Source of the DNA: Progne subis subis | Lineage: Eukaryota; Chordata; Aves; Passeriformes; Hirundinidae | Assembly (NCBI GenBank): GCA_022316685.1 | Contig: JAKJHU010000033.1 | Coordinates: forward strand, 1,168,321 to 1,232,320 | Length of the DNA: 64,000 bases | Reading direction: 5' to 3' | Part shown: positions 46,801 to 58,215 of the stretch, piece by piece | Numbering within the stretch: position 1 is the first letter of the stretch | Layout of the letters: each line of letters begins with the position of its first letter | Translations under genes and position numbers: made by a program | The notes under the pieces: generated by a model | Told to the model about the DNA's origin: nothing | The model's database searches: none | The model's input: the letters and a program-made list of their open reading frames with translations, nothing else

Positions 46801-49739
46801 GATTGCTCCCTGCCTGGGAGGTCTTGGGTAGGTGTGAGCTCCTTCCTACACCCCAGTGCCCCGATTTACAGTGGGGGTTTTCCCAGCTGGTTGAGCTGGA
46901 CCTGTGCGTGTAACACATCTGAGGCTTGTGGTGCTGCAGCCGTCCAGTGGCTCTTGGATGAGAAGCAAAGATGCCCCGTATCAAATTCTTTGTTACTATC
47001 TTCCTGTCTTGTGGCTGCAGGCATTTAATGTTGCAGGATTCTCTGTTGGGACTGCCCTGTCCCCCAGCAGGGCAGGGGGTTGTGTCCTATGCTGGGGCCT
47101 CCACTGGGACCTGGGGTCGGTGCATAGCCTGTGGGCACTGACCAGGAGGTGCAGTAAGGTGCAGGCAGGGCGAGCGTGGTGTCCCTGGTGGCCGTTTCCT
47201 CCCAGCAAGTGCCGTGGATAGCGATGGTCAGCAAGCCTTCCCCCAGCACAATCCCACGGGGACCAGCTGTGTGCCTCCTCCCGGCAATGAAACCTTGCAG
47301 TGCTTGCCTTGCTTCCTGCAGAGAGGTCCCTCCAAGCGGTGTTTCACTCCCAGTGCATGACCTTGGTACCCCAAACCCATCTGGCTTGCCACAATGGCTG
47401 CTCAGGAATCGCCCTCCTCTGCCTGCATGGGAGGAGTGCGCCCTTGCTCCCGAAGGGAAGTCAAGGATAACGTCCCCTCCTTTGTCCTTCCACCTTTGGC
47501 AGTCCAGCTCCCTTGCAGGGTTGATGTCCACAGCATGTTTGCGAGCTCCCTGTATGGCCTCAGCCCTTTTGTACCCGCGCTTCATTTTTTGCCATGAGGA
47601 GGGGGGAGATTATGTTCATCTCCTGCAGAAGAAGCTGGTGTGCATGAACTAGCCCTGTCTCACTGGGGTCCACCAGGTGGACCAGCCACTTACCCCAGCC
47701 ACCAATTTATTTATTAATTAATGAGATGAACTCACTCTCAGCTGGTGTTGGCATAAGGAGCATTTTTAGCATGCATTTCGCAAACTGGCGACGTGTCTCA
47801 GACAAACTGGGATCAGAGTCGCTCACAGCCTGGGAAGGGTGCCTGTACAGAGGGAGCCTTGGTTCTCCCAGCATCAAGGTCATGCATGAAATATGAGAAA
47901 TTACCCCGAGAAATTCTGTTCCTGGAGGAGGAGGAGTTCATGACTTCAGAAATGCCAGATTTGGGAGGGGATGGAAGGGGAAGGGATATATTTTCCTTTT
48001 CAAAATACCTAAGGAATTCAGCCTGTGCTGCATAGACAATGAGATTTTGCCCCTTGGTGCCAGAAAGGGTAGTTCATACCCTCGTGTCTTATTAAGGTTT
48101 TGTTGCTATGGGTGAAAAGCTCTCCCATTCTGCTGCAATCCCAGGCACATACAGTTTTTAAATCACACTAAAATCAAGAGACTGGCTTGAATATGAGGTT
48201 TAAAGAAAGCACTGCATGTCCACATGCATGTCCTCTATTCTCTCTGATTTCCATGGCTTTAGGTTGGATTTTGGTCACTTTTTCCAGCTTTGAGGGGATA
48301 TTAAATTAACTTATATGTATAAAAAGTTATTTTTACATATGTGTATATGTATATTTGTGATTTCACATAATTGCATGGTTCCTGGAGTGGAGCAGTCTGC
48401 GGTTTGTTACAAAACACAAAGGTTGGCAGCTCTGCCACGGCAGCTGCAGGGCCATGGTACGTGCACATCCGGGGCTGTTTGGTGCCTCCCTCGGGGGTCC
48501 CTGACACCAGTGGGGCTGGCAGAGTGGCCTCTGCCCGCCTGGCATTTGCCAGTGATAGGAAACCCTGCTTTCCCTGCGAGAGCATCCTGGCAGCGTCCGG
48601 GGGAAGGGCAGCGGCTGCCTCGGGTATGTCAGATACCTGATGGGTACGACAGAGTGGGATGGGGATTTGGCCTCTGTGCCCAGCAAGCCGTCAGTCTTGG
48701 GTCCTGTCCTAGGTTTTTTACCCACTCCTGTCCCAGCTGGCAGACAGGGAGGTCAGGCAGAGGACTGGGCTGCTCCTGGGGGCCTGGCTAGACTTGGCCG
48801 TCCTCCTGGTGGGCTGGTGTGGGAATGGGTCTGGCTGTCCCTGGTGGAGATGGCGAATCTGTGGCGGGGAGGGAGATGTAGGGAAGGGCTCATGCAAAGC
48901 TTGCTATGTCCTTTGGCTGCCCAGCGTGGGGCGTGAGCAGCTCAGCCTGCGCTGCGCGACCTGCCCAACTCCCACATTCAGCTGGCCTCCTGCAAGCAGG
49001 GATGTTGGAAGGCATCTTTCTCCAGAGCCCAGGAGCAGGCTTGCTGCCTGCCACTTTTCAGGCCACCTGCATGGGTCTGTTGTCCACCTGCTCTACAGTT
49101 CTGCTCAGGTGCTTGACCCAAAACACTGTCCAAGCCCGTAGAGAAGCCCCCAGCAGCTCCACACTCAGGCCTGGCTCCTGGCACAGGACCTAGGACACGG
49201 TTCCTGCCTGCACCCTTGACTCTCCAAGGTTCAAGCAAGCGATGTTGCACTCACTCTCCAGAGCTCAGTTCCCACCGTGTTAAACCTGGGAGTGGACTGC
49301 AGCCTCCTGATGCTGCAGCAGCACAAATAACAACCATTTTACAATGAAAAGAAGGAGGTTTTTAATATTTACATCAAATCTTTCTCCGTGTGGATGCCCT
49401 TGGATGCTGCAGGCCCCTGTGTTTCTGTACGCACGCGCAGCAGATGTCCCCCCGTGGGCTGGGGATCTGCGTTGCTGTGACTGCCCCTCGGCCCTGTTTC
49501 AGTGGATGTGCTGTCTGTGTGTCTGTCTGCATGTGCCTGTGTGGGTGCACATGCGTGGGCCCCGGGAATGCATGTGGAGTGTGCCTGTGAGTGGGAAGCT
49601 GGGTTTTTTTAGCTCCTCGTTATTATTAGTTGTAGGAGCCCAGTGACAGTAAGGCTGGAGGTGCCTGAGACCTTAAGAAAAACAGGAGGGAGGAGGCTTC
49701 GCATTCCTGCTCCTGCATTGAGTCGGAGGTGACAGCCTT

Positions 49740-49935
49740 TCCCTGCAATGCAATTAATCCCGGCAGCGCCTCTGCCACCCTCCCCCTCCCGCCTCGTCCA
49801 GGAATTAATTACTTGATTATAAATTCCCGAGTGGCAGTTTATAATAGCAATAATCCCCTCGAAATTCATTCTTGCTGCCGGTTTCTTTCCATCTCGCCCC
49901 CATCATTGAGTCTCTAACGCCGCATCTCTGTGCCA
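49740..49935. promoter_or_regulatory. Candidate conserved element in TRIM8 intron 1
   Basis: The island contains CAATTAATCCCGG near 49750, GGAATTAATTACTTGATTATAA near 49801 (partly quoted: ATTAATTA and GATTATAA) and GTTTATAATAGCAATAATCC near 49837. It mixes homeodomain (TAATTA) and OTX/PITX-like (TAATCC) cores. It lies 0.8 kb upstream of exon 2. Function is inferred from composition only. Confidence 0.3.
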
Positions 49936-50754
49936 GGCGAAACCCTTCTCCTCGCCCTGCTGGCGTCCTGGCTTTTCCCCCAGTAAGCATGAAGGGTGGA
50001 TATTTGGAGTTGATTTTGAGGGGTGTTTTGGGAAGCCCTGCTCCTGCTCACAGGGATGGAGCCCTTCTCTCGTGGGCAGTCGGTTTCTCCCGTCTGGGAA
50101 GCATGCAAGGGGAAGGCGCTCACGCTGGTTGCTGGGGATAAGGTTTTGTCCCAGTTACTCAGCGGATGGCCCAGCCCCAGCCTCAAGGAGTGGGCTAGGG
50201 GCTGGCAGTGTGGCGGGGGGAGGCCCCGTTCCTCCTCACTCTGTCCCTCCAGATTACGCTGACGCTGGCTCTGGGGCTTGTCAAGGAGGCGGGGAAGGGA
50301 GAAAGGATTTGGCGTGGCGTACGGGAGCGTGAGGGAGGTGGTGATGTCTCCTGGGAGCCTGCTGGCGATGGGTGATGGGCCTCAAAATGGTTCTGCCTTA
50401 GTGGGGGATGAGCGTCTCTCTGTCCCCCCACAGTCCCCAAGGCTTGGCCCTGACCCAGCCCCACTGACCGGGCTGCAGAAAGTTACCTGAGGTGCTGTCC
50501 CCATCCAGGGGACCCAACCCAGCCGATAACGCAGCCCGGCACACGCAGCCCCTCTGCCATTTCTGCCGTTGGAGGAACTGGGTTTCCAGCTCCACAAGCT
50601 ACGCGAGGGCTTTCAGGCTGGCAGTGGCATCCTGCTGGGAAAAAGCACCATCCCTCCTGAACCACGTGGGCAGAACCAGTGTGGGCAGCACTGCTGTTCA
50701 CTAGCACATGTGGCTGCTGGGCTCTGATGATGCTGCTTTCCCCCATCTCTGCAG

Positions 50755-50850
50755 AAGATGCTGATGAAGCAGCAGGACCGCCTGGAGGAGCGGGAGCAGG
50801 ACATCGAGGAGCAACTCTACAAGCTGGAATCGGACAAGCGGCTGGTCGAG
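50755..50850 (+). CDS. TRIM8: TRIM8 coding exon 2: start of coiled coil
   Basis: This 96-nt, phase-0 exon encodes residues 191-222, beginning KMLMKQQDRLEEREQDIEE and ending KRLVE. The high Glu/Gln/Lys/Leu content with heptad spacing is the start of the TRIM coiled coil that drives antiparallel dimerisation. The acceptor is TCTGCAG ending at 50754 and the donor GTAACC at 50851. The sequence is nearly identical to mammalian TRIM8. Confidence 0.97.
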
Positions 50851-51618
50851 GTAACCAGTGCTTCACGCTGCCACGGCCCGTCCTGGGGACTGTCACCCTA
50901 GGGCACAATGGGGACAAGCTCCTGGGACACAGGGGCCAGGTGGGCAGGGAGGAAGGTAGACATGCAGGGGACGAGCAGCTGGATAGACTTCCTGCCTCCA
51001 TTTCTGTGTCGTCAGTCATCATTTTGGGAGGCAAAACGTGTTTGGAGCTGCTCTGCAGCCTCATGTGTTCTAGGTTGAGTTGGGAGGTGAGGAACAAGGT
51101 TGTCCTTAAATATCAGGTGGCCCATCCTGTCCTCAGCTCAGCACAGCTTTTCTCGGGAAGGGAGTGCTTGTGGTCCCTAAAGCCCCTTGGCCTTCCAGAG
51201 CACAATGGGAAAGGCTCTGGAACATGAAGTGTCTCCAGCCTGGGGTGGGGCTGGGGATGAGGATGAAGATGGGAAAGGGTATACAAATGGAGAGGGATGG
51301 GATTTTTCAAGGGAGCACACTTCCATTGGTGGTGCAGCAGGTTGTTCCTTGGCATTGGGTCTCTGGAGCTGATCCCCACAAGTACGTCCAGGAATCTGCT
51401 GAACCAATCAAACCTTCACAGCGTCCCTGTTCTGGCACATAGAAGTCCCACGTGGTGGTTGACAGCAGGGTTTGAGCTGTCTGGGTGTTGCAGGAGAGCA
51501 GAGCTGGGGTGCAGCTTTCAGGTTGCATTCTCCACTGCTGAGAAAGGACCCAGGTGTCCTGGGACATCATGGAAGAGGTCGAAGGGCACCGAGGGCCTGA
51601 CCCTACTCCTCCCCCCAG

Positions 51619-51852
51619 GAGAAGGTGAGCCAGCTGAAGGATGAGGTGCGCCTGCAGTACGAGAAGATGCACCAGATCTTGGATGAGGACTTGAGGAAGA
51701 CCATGGAGATCCTGGACAAGGCCCAGGCCAAGTTCTGCAACGAGAATGCAGCCCAGGTTCTGCACCTCAATGAGCGCATGCAGGAGGCCAAGAAGCTCCT
51801 CAGCTCTGTGCAGGTCATGTTCGACAAAACTGAGGACATCAACTTCATGAAG
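51619..51852 (+). CDS. TRIM8: TRIM8 coding exon 3: main coiled coil
   Basis: This 234-nt, phase-0 exon encodes residues 223-300, from EKVSQLKDEVRLQYEKM to FDKTEDINFMK. It carries the rest of the long coiled coil, which dimerises TRIM8 and contributes to partner binding. The acceptor is CCCCCAG ending at 51618 and the donor GTAAGG at 51853. Within it, 51734-51756 (encoding part of a CNENAAQ segment) has a 23-bp exact copy in intron 4 at 52769-52791. Confidence 0.97.
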
Positions 51853-52222
51853 GTAAGGCAGCCTGCCATGCCAGGGTGGGACGGGGACTGAGGAGAGGTT
51901 CGGTTGTGTGAGAAGAATTGGGTAGGTGTGGGGTGTGGTGGGGAGCAGGATGGGGACATTAGCAGGGCTGGCTGATGCCTCCAGAGTGCTCAGCAGTGGA
52001 AGAATTCAAGGAGAAGTGGGGCAATCGATGTGCTGGCCTCAAATGAGGAGATGCCAACAGCTGGAGATGGGGCTAGAGCAGCCCATTCAGGGGAAAGGGG
52101 GCTCAGTGCCCATGGTCAGACTGTCCCCTCCTGGGGTGCCATGGAAGCTGACACTGAAAGGGGACATGGCTGCCATGTCAGGGATTGGCCTTACTGACCA
52201 GAGCTTCTCCTTCCACTTCTAG

Positions 52223-52254
52223 AACACCAAGTCTGTGAAAATCTTAATGGACAG
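52223..52254 (+). CDS. TRIM8: TRIM8 coding exon 4 (micro-exon)
   Basis: This 32-nt exon encodes NTKSVKILMD (residues 301-310) plus the first two bases of R311. The acceptor is ACTTCTAG ending at 52222 and the donor GTAAGC at 52255. The small exon and the split Arg codon agree with mammalian TRIM8, whose protein reads through the same residues. It is too short to detect by open-frame length and was placed by protein continuity and splice phase. Confidence 0.95.
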
Positions 52255-52768
52255 GTAAGCACAGCGGGACAGACATGTTTGGGGGAAAGGGTGTATTCTT
52301 GTCCCCATGGGTGGCAGCAGCACAATGTCCAGAGGAAGACCAGGGCCAGGGATGCTACAGGGTTTGGGGGAAGCATGTGCCGTGCTCAGCTTCCTCCTCT
52401 CTCTGGGAGGATGAAAAAATCCCCTCGTGCAGCCACTGAATCAGGTCCTTCCCACGGACTAGGGGAAACTTGGTGTTGTGCTTGTGAAAGAGCAGAGGAT
52501 GGGACCAGCAGGGTTGGGCTGCAGGGCTCTGTCTGGGTAGAGACAGGGCACAGGGTTAAAACCAGCACTAGCAGAGCAGAGGTGAGCTGGGATGGCCATG
52601 CAGTGGGACTGCAGGAGGTGTGCCCTGGCAGGGGACATGCAAGCTAAACTGGACAGGGAAGGTCCTGCCTGCCAGAGACAGCCAGCTCACTTCTGTCCTC
52701 TACCCTAGGGAGGGGGTTTGGCTCCAGGAGGGTGTGGGGGGAGGAGCTGTCCCTCTCCCGAGTCTACC

Positions 52769-52791
52769 TCTGCAACGAGAATGCAGCCCAG
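52769..52791 (+). repeat. 23-bp exact copy of TRIM8 exon 3 inside intron 4
   Basis: Positions 52769-52791 are identical to 51734-51756 in exon 3. Flanking similarity is weak on both sides. The copy ends in CAG and is followed at once by TAACTCAC. It is most simply a short templated duplication. Confidence 0.9.
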
Positions 52792-52825
52792 TAACTCACG
52801 CCACTCTGCCTGCCATCCCCAACAG

Positions 52826-52941
52826 GACTCAGAACTGTACAGGTGGCAGCCTGCCCCCACCCAAAATTGGCCACCTCAACTCCAAGCTCTTCCTGAACGA
52901 AATCGCCAAGAAGGAGAAGCAGCTGAGGAAGTTGCTGGAAG
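52826..52941 (+). CDS. TRIM8: TRIM8 coding exon 5
   Basis: This 116-nt exon completes R311, encodes residues 312-349 (TQNCTGGSLPPPKIGHLN through KQLRKLLE) and supplies the first base of G350. The segment KIGHLNSKLFLNE is almost invariant in TRIM8 and ends the helical region before the C-terminal tail. The acceptor is CCAACAG ending at 52825 and the donor GTAGGT at 52942. Compared with human, the CTGGSLPPP part differs most, as expected of a linker. Confidence 0.96.
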
Positions 52942-53649
52942 GTAGGTGAAACCTGAGAGATGCAGGGCCATGGGACCTCACTACCTCCTGTATCCATAGC
53001 AGGCTGCCCTGCAGATCCCAGTACAAAAGGGTGGGGCAAGCTCTTTGGGGCAGGGACCTCTTGAAGCCCCTCTGCAGTCAGCAGGGGCGTGGAAAGTCAC
53101 AAAGCCAGTTCCTGACTGTCCCCAGGGCATTTTCCTTGTCTTGTGAAATGGCTGTGTTCTGGGGTTACACAGAACCCTGAATTACAGAGCTTTTGGGGGC
53201 TTGGCCATTGCCAGGAAGTGTCAGTGGAAAGAAGAGGGTCAGCATGTGGGCAGGGACAGCCAGGGGTTGGCATGGTCCCACAGCCCCCAGCTAATGCCTG
53301 GGAGCAGACCACATCCTGTGGAGGCTTCCCAGTCCCCTCCTTGGGGGTTTCGTGTTTATTCCCCAGGCTGTCCCACTCTGCTTCTGTTAGGGTCTGTGTT
53401 CCTCAGCTGTTTGCAGAGCAGTGCCTGGGACTGCTGGCAAGGGCCCAGAACTGAGTCTGCAAATCCACCTGCATGGGTCCGTGTGCGTGGTTTGCCACTG
53501 GTGGGGCAGGTTGGGGGACCCTCTGCACACGTGGGGCTGGCACGAGGGTCTTGGGGCTCCACTGCAGCTTTCGGATCAGCAACCGGAGCACCGTGGAGCC
53601 GCGCCATGCCGTGCTTAATGCGACCCCCCTCTCCTGTTCCCCTCCGCAG

Positions 53650-54257
53650 GTCCTCTGAGCACCCCCGTCCCCTTCCTGCAGAGCATCCCCATGTACCCCT
53701 GCACCGTCAGCAACTCCGGCGCGGAGAAGCGCAAGCACTCCACCGCCTTTCCCGAGGGCAGCTTCCTCGAGCCATCGTCCGGGACTGTGGCGAGCCAGTA
53801 CATGAGCCAGGGCGCTTCGGCTGGCGAGGGGCAGTCCGCACAAGCCATGGTGCCTTGTAGCTCCACGCAGCACATAGTTGGACTTCCTAGCGGCCCGCAG
53901 CCGGTGCACTCGGGCTCCGTCTTCAACCCATCTCACTACCCCAACACCACGTCATCTCAGCAGTCCGTGCTCTCCCAGTATGGCGGGCGCAAAATCCTCG
54001 TCTGCTCCGTGGATAACTGTTACTGTTCCTCGGTGTCCAACCACGGCGGGCACCAGCCCTACCCGCGGTCGGGGCACTTCCCCTGGACAGTCTCGTCGCA
54101 GGAGTACTCGCACCCGCTGCCGCCCGCCCCCGCCGTCCCCCAGTCGCTCCCGGGACTTGCCGTGAGGGAATGGATTGATGCATCCCAGCAGCACGGGCGG
54201 CAGGATTTCTATAGGGTCTACGGCCAGCCATCGGCCAAACACTACGTCACCAGTTAA
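53650..54257 (+). CDS. TRIM8: TRIM8 terminal coding exon 6: C-terminal region
   Basis: This exon completes G350 and encodes residues 351-551, ending in YGQPSAKHYVTS and TAA at 54255-54257. TRIM8 has no SPRY domain. The tail is Ser/Pro/Gln-rich, with a basic EKRKHSTAF patch near 371-379, in the region reported to carry nuclear localisation. It also has two highly conserved blocks, GGRKILVCSVDNCYCSS and HQPYPRSGHFPWTV. In human, C-terminal truncations here cause a neuro-renal disorder, so the tail is functionally important. The middle (about 390-440) is the most diverged from mammals. The acceptor is CCTCCGCAG ending at 53649. All six exons together give 1656 nt, 551 residues, exactly the human length. 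Confidence 0.97.
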
Positions 54258-54427
54258 CCGTCGCACTCTCCGGGGAGTCCCGCTCGATGACGTGTTCAGA
54301 GAGAAAAGTCTGGTTTGGTTTGGCTTTTCTTTTTTTCCCCCCCCCCACCCCCAACTCTGAAATCAAACCCGATTTTTTCCCTGCCTCACGCCCCTCCAGG
54401 ATTTTGGGGAGGGTTGTTCTGTCATAT

Positions 54428-54464
<37 letters not shown>

Positions 54465-55163
54465 CTTTAAAAATGAAATAATTTTTTTTCATTTTAATGC
54501 CTTTTTTTAATTTAATTTTGGAAGTCCTTCCTGCCCCTCGCTGGGTAGACACGAGGGAGAAATTACCGAGAAGAAATTGATGGGGATTTCAGTCGGACAT
54601 TTGGGTCTGTGCGTTGTGCTCTTCCTTGCTCCTCTCTGCCTTTGGAAAACTTCAGAAGGGACAATGGCACCTTCTCTCTTTCTATTTCTCCAAGTTTATT
54701 TCTTCTGGTTTGGTTCAGTTTTTCCCCTTTCCCCACCCCTTTCTTTCCCTTTTTAAAAAGAAAAAAAAAGAAAAAATCTATCATTGATTCAGTATGAAAT
54801 GATACTTGTAGATTTTGGGTTTGTTACTTTTTTTTTTTTTAAGCGCTGATTTTTTTTTTTGTGTTACAAGGCCACTTCTCATGCATATTGGCATTTTTTT
54901 CCTTCTTTCAGAGATTTGTAAATACACAATGGCAGGAAATTTAATGCACAAAACAAAAAAAAAAAGGGAAAAGAAACTTTACAAAAAAACCACAAATAAA
55001 TAAATAAATAAAAATCTGTTCTAGTTTTCAGGAGGGGAAGCGTGACCAAAACGCACTCCCCTCCTGCATATCGCTGATGCAACTTCCTGTAACAAGCACT
55101 TTGTATAAAAAAAAGTGGACTTCCTGCTATAAGGCACAGGTATTTATTCTGTAACCAATTTTA

Positions 55164-55164
<1 letters not shown>

Positions 55165-55198
<34 letters not shown>
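55165..55198. repeat. (AC)17 microsatellite in the TRIM8 3' UTR
   Basis: Seventeen uninterrupted AC units lie 12 nt upstream of the distal AATAAA, inside the predicted 3' UTR. It would be transcribed as a CA-repeat, a known ligand class of hnRNP L. Confidence 0.95.
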
Positions 55199-55201
<3 letters not shown>

Positions 55202-55210
55202 AAATATTCA

Positions 55211-55216
55211 AATAAA
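55211..55216 (+). promoter_or_regulatory. TRIM8: TRIM8 polyadenylation signal (AATAAA)
   Basis: This canonical hexamer lies at the edge between AU-rich UTR and GC-rich intergenic sequence, with predicted cleavage about 10-25 nt further on. It is the best candidate for the main TRIM8 3' end. Confidence 0.6.
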
Positions 55217-57949
55217 TGTGATCACTTAGTGCAAACGCCTCGCTCTGCTGCAGCTCTTCCCCTGGGAACGCCAGCTCCAACCTGCTTTCAGAAGGAAGCG
55301 CTCCCCAGTCCCGCAGGGGCCGGCCGATGATGGGGGGTTTCTGGAGGGGCTCTTTGGGGGGAGCAGCTCGGCAATGGGGCGGCAGCGGGTCCCAGGTGTG
55401 GAGGGGGCCCCACCAGCCCCATCCGCTGTCCCAGCCCCGTGGGAAGGTGTGCTGGAGATGTGGCTCTCCACCAGCTCCCTCCCAGGCGGTGAGGATGTGA
55501 GTCAGGCACGGAGCTGGCCAGGCCGCATCCTGCCCGTGGGCTCCAGAACAATCGCCATTGTGGGATGGGGACTGGGTCGGGGACTGCAGCTTTCCTGACT
55601 CTGCCAGCGTCCACCATTCTGGCCATGCTGCTGCCCTGGCACACGGCCCTTGAGCCTTCATCCCCCCTAAAGCCCCACTGCCCTCTGGGGCTTTGTGGGT
55701 GCTGGCAGCACCCCGGGCTGGTTTGGGGACCCTCTGTGCTCAGCCGAGGCTGGGAAAGGCAAGGAGGAACCCTTCGTCCAGGACGTGCAGTGGGGCCGTG
55801 GGCTGGCCTGACTGGGGCTGTGCAGGGGCGATCTTTGGGGAAAATGAGGCTGACTTCATAAAGCAGAGCAGTGTCCTAGAGGCAGGAGGGGTTTTCCAAT
55901 GCTCTCCTTGGGCTCAGCTTGCTTTATTTTTTTCTTGATTGCAACACACCCCCTGGTTTAGTTCCGGTTTGGGTTCCCCCTGTGCTGCTTTAGTGGGAAC
56001 TGGGGAGAAAGTCTCAGTGAGCTGAAACGGGAGCAGTGGTTTCAAGGGAGGGGGACCTTCTCACTAACTCCCCCCATTCCAACACCCACCTGCAACAGAG
56101 GTGGCTGCACAACCCTGGACAACTTCCCAGGCAGTGCTGGGTTGGGGAGCCAGCAGCTCCTGCCCCTGAGTGTTCTTGTACACACAGGCTGCAGAGCTCG
56201 GCAGCGCAGCCCTGCTGTCCTGCTGTGTTCTTCCCAACCCTCTCCTGCTCAGGCTCTTCAGGAAGCCCCCAGTCCACTGGGATATTTGGGGGTTTGCTTC
56301 TCAGTCAAAAGCAAAGCACTGCAGGGTGGCTCCACAGGGATCCCATGATATCTCCCCTCCATATTAATAGGGCCGCCTCCTGGGGGGTGAAGAAGAGCCC
56401 TGGGGTGATGGGGATACAGATGAGATGAGTGACGTCCCTCCCTGTGGAGGAGGGTCCTCAATGCACAGCCAGGGCTACCCCACACCACAGGGTACTCTCC
56501 AGCCATGGCCCTTAGGCTTGGTGCCTCTAGGTTTGACTGCCCAGCTGTCCTCATCATCATCATCCTCTTTCTCCTTGGCACAGCTGCCTTCTCCTGTGAC
56601 AGCAACAGCTGCCTGCCCAGGCATTAAAGCACCTGTCACCTACTGATGAGGGGGCACAGGCACACCCCCCATCCTGCAGGGTGACCCCCAAAGATTAGGA
56701 GTGTCCCTGTTATGGGCCACTCTCACCCCACACCTTCACTGGAGGGACCAGCCCCACAAGTGTGTGCCCATGCAGAGCAGAGGGGCCACAGCTCCTCTCT
56801 TGCCTCCCCCATCCAGGAAGAGTCCCCTAGTGTCCTAGGTGCCCCAGCTTCCAGGACCATCAGTGCCATCAAGCCCCATGTGCTGCTGGTGGTGAGGAGG
56901 ACAGCAATGACCCCATGGGGTCCCCCCGTGGAGCAGGAGGAGGAATGTGTGCCTGTGGCCCTGTTGGGATATTGGTGTCCTGGGAGGGGAAGCGCTGACG
57001 CTCGGGGGCACAGCAGGGTTTTATTGATGGATGGCTCTGTCTGGGGGGTGGGGAGAGCAGGGGGAGCAGAGGCACATCCATAAACAGCTCGAGTTGTGAA
57101 TGGAAAGAGACGGATTAGGAGCCAGGTGAAAACATGTCACACGGCGGAAAGAAAAATGAGCAGCTGGGCCGGACCAAATTGGTGTCTGATGAAGGACGTG
57201 GGGCCGGGTGGAAAAAGGATCCCAGGGCTGGCGGTGCTGCACGGGGGAGGCTGATGGGGAACAGCTGGAGCTGGACACGCACATCTGGTGGAGCAGAATG
57301 AGGGGAGAGGCAATGGCTGCTGTAAGCACCGTGCCGCCGGCCACCGCACTCAGGGCACAGGACTGCGGCTCAGCCCTCGCATCGACACGGCGAGAGGGGA
57401 TGATGCTTCGCTTTCAGGGTGATCCTGGGAAGGGGCACAGCTCCGTGACCCAGCCCTCAGCAGGGATTTACCCAGTGGGGTTCAGGCTCTCCTGTGCCAA
57501 AGGGGTCCCCAGGTGGAGGAGCCACTGCCTCTTCCTCCATTTGCATACATGTAAATAAGCAATCAACATAATGAAGGGCGAATGCAAACCAGGCTTTCAG
57601 TTTGCAACCAAGTCCTATTTTTAACCTTGGAGAAGGCTTTCAGCAGGAAGCTGCAGACCCTGCCCTGGTACCCATCAGCACGTCCGGCTGTGTGGGTGCT
57701 CACATTGATCCTTCACCCTTCACCGCAAAACGCCGCCGGCCCCACGACCACCAGGTCAGTGCCTGTTGCGCTCTGTTCCCGTTACCAAAGCAAACAGAAA
57801 TCCCACATCTTTGTGGAAAGATGGACCACACAACATCACACCCTGCCTTGCAGGAGCCTTTTTGGGCAGCTCTCCCACCCACTGAGCCCCAGGTCCTGCT
57901 TCCAGCCAGGGCGTGTGCCCCGGGAATGCCCTCGGCGCCTTGGGAGTGA

Positions 57950-58215
57950 AAGCCTCATGTTTAAACATGGGAGTATATTTAGACGGTGTCAATTTAAGTT
58001 TGCACATCAACCTTTTAAATATGAAAGCCCATCTCCATGAGATGTTTAAGATACCTCATCAGCCCTTGGAAAAATATGCAGGAATATTAATTAGCCAGAT
58101 TTGGGTATTATCTCATAATGAATAAATGAAGAGACTCACTGCCTAAGATGAACCACTGATGTTTCATTGGGTTTTGTTGCTTTCTTTTAAGTGTGTTTCT
58201 AAGGTAATTCACTTA
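57950..58215. promoter_or_regulatory. Candidate conserved non-coding element
   Basis: A sharply bounded AT-rich island lies in GC-rich DNA, with GAATATTAATTAGCC near 58081, TCAATTTAAGTTTGC near 57988 and CATAATGAATAAATGAAG near 58113. Motif content fits a developmental enhancer. There is no reading frame of note. Confidence 0.3.

Larger units (their letters stand above)
27097..50754 (+). other. TRIM8: TRIM8 intron 1 (23.7 kb)
   Basis: The intron runs from GTGAGT at 27097 to TCTGCAG at 50748-50754. I see no other gene in it. It contains AATAAA signals at 28020-28025 and 28115-28120, an A run at 28118-28134, a 20-bp tandem repeat next to a 72-T run near 30 kb, one CR1 element at 42.9-43.8 kb, and AT-rich candidate conserved islands (47.69-47.79 and 49.74-49.93 kb). 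The remainder is ordinary unique sequence with short, two-strand overlapping frames. Confidence 0.9.
54258..55235 (+). other. TRIM8: TRIM8 3' UTR
   Basis: AU-rich sequence follows the stop with many homopolymer runs (29 T at 54431-54459, several T and A runs near 54.77-54.97 kb), an AAAT array near 54.99 kb and an AC microsatellite. The last good polyadenylation hexamer is AATAAA at 55211-55216, after which the composition returns to GC-rich intergenic DNA. The UTR is therefore about 0.98 kb. AATAAA copies inside the AAAT array could give a shorter form. Confidence 0.7.

Noticed and set aside
53201..53860. 219-aa plus-strand frame entering TRIM8 exon 6
   Set aside because: It is out of frame with TRIM8 and mostly intronic; it is a shadow of the true exon.
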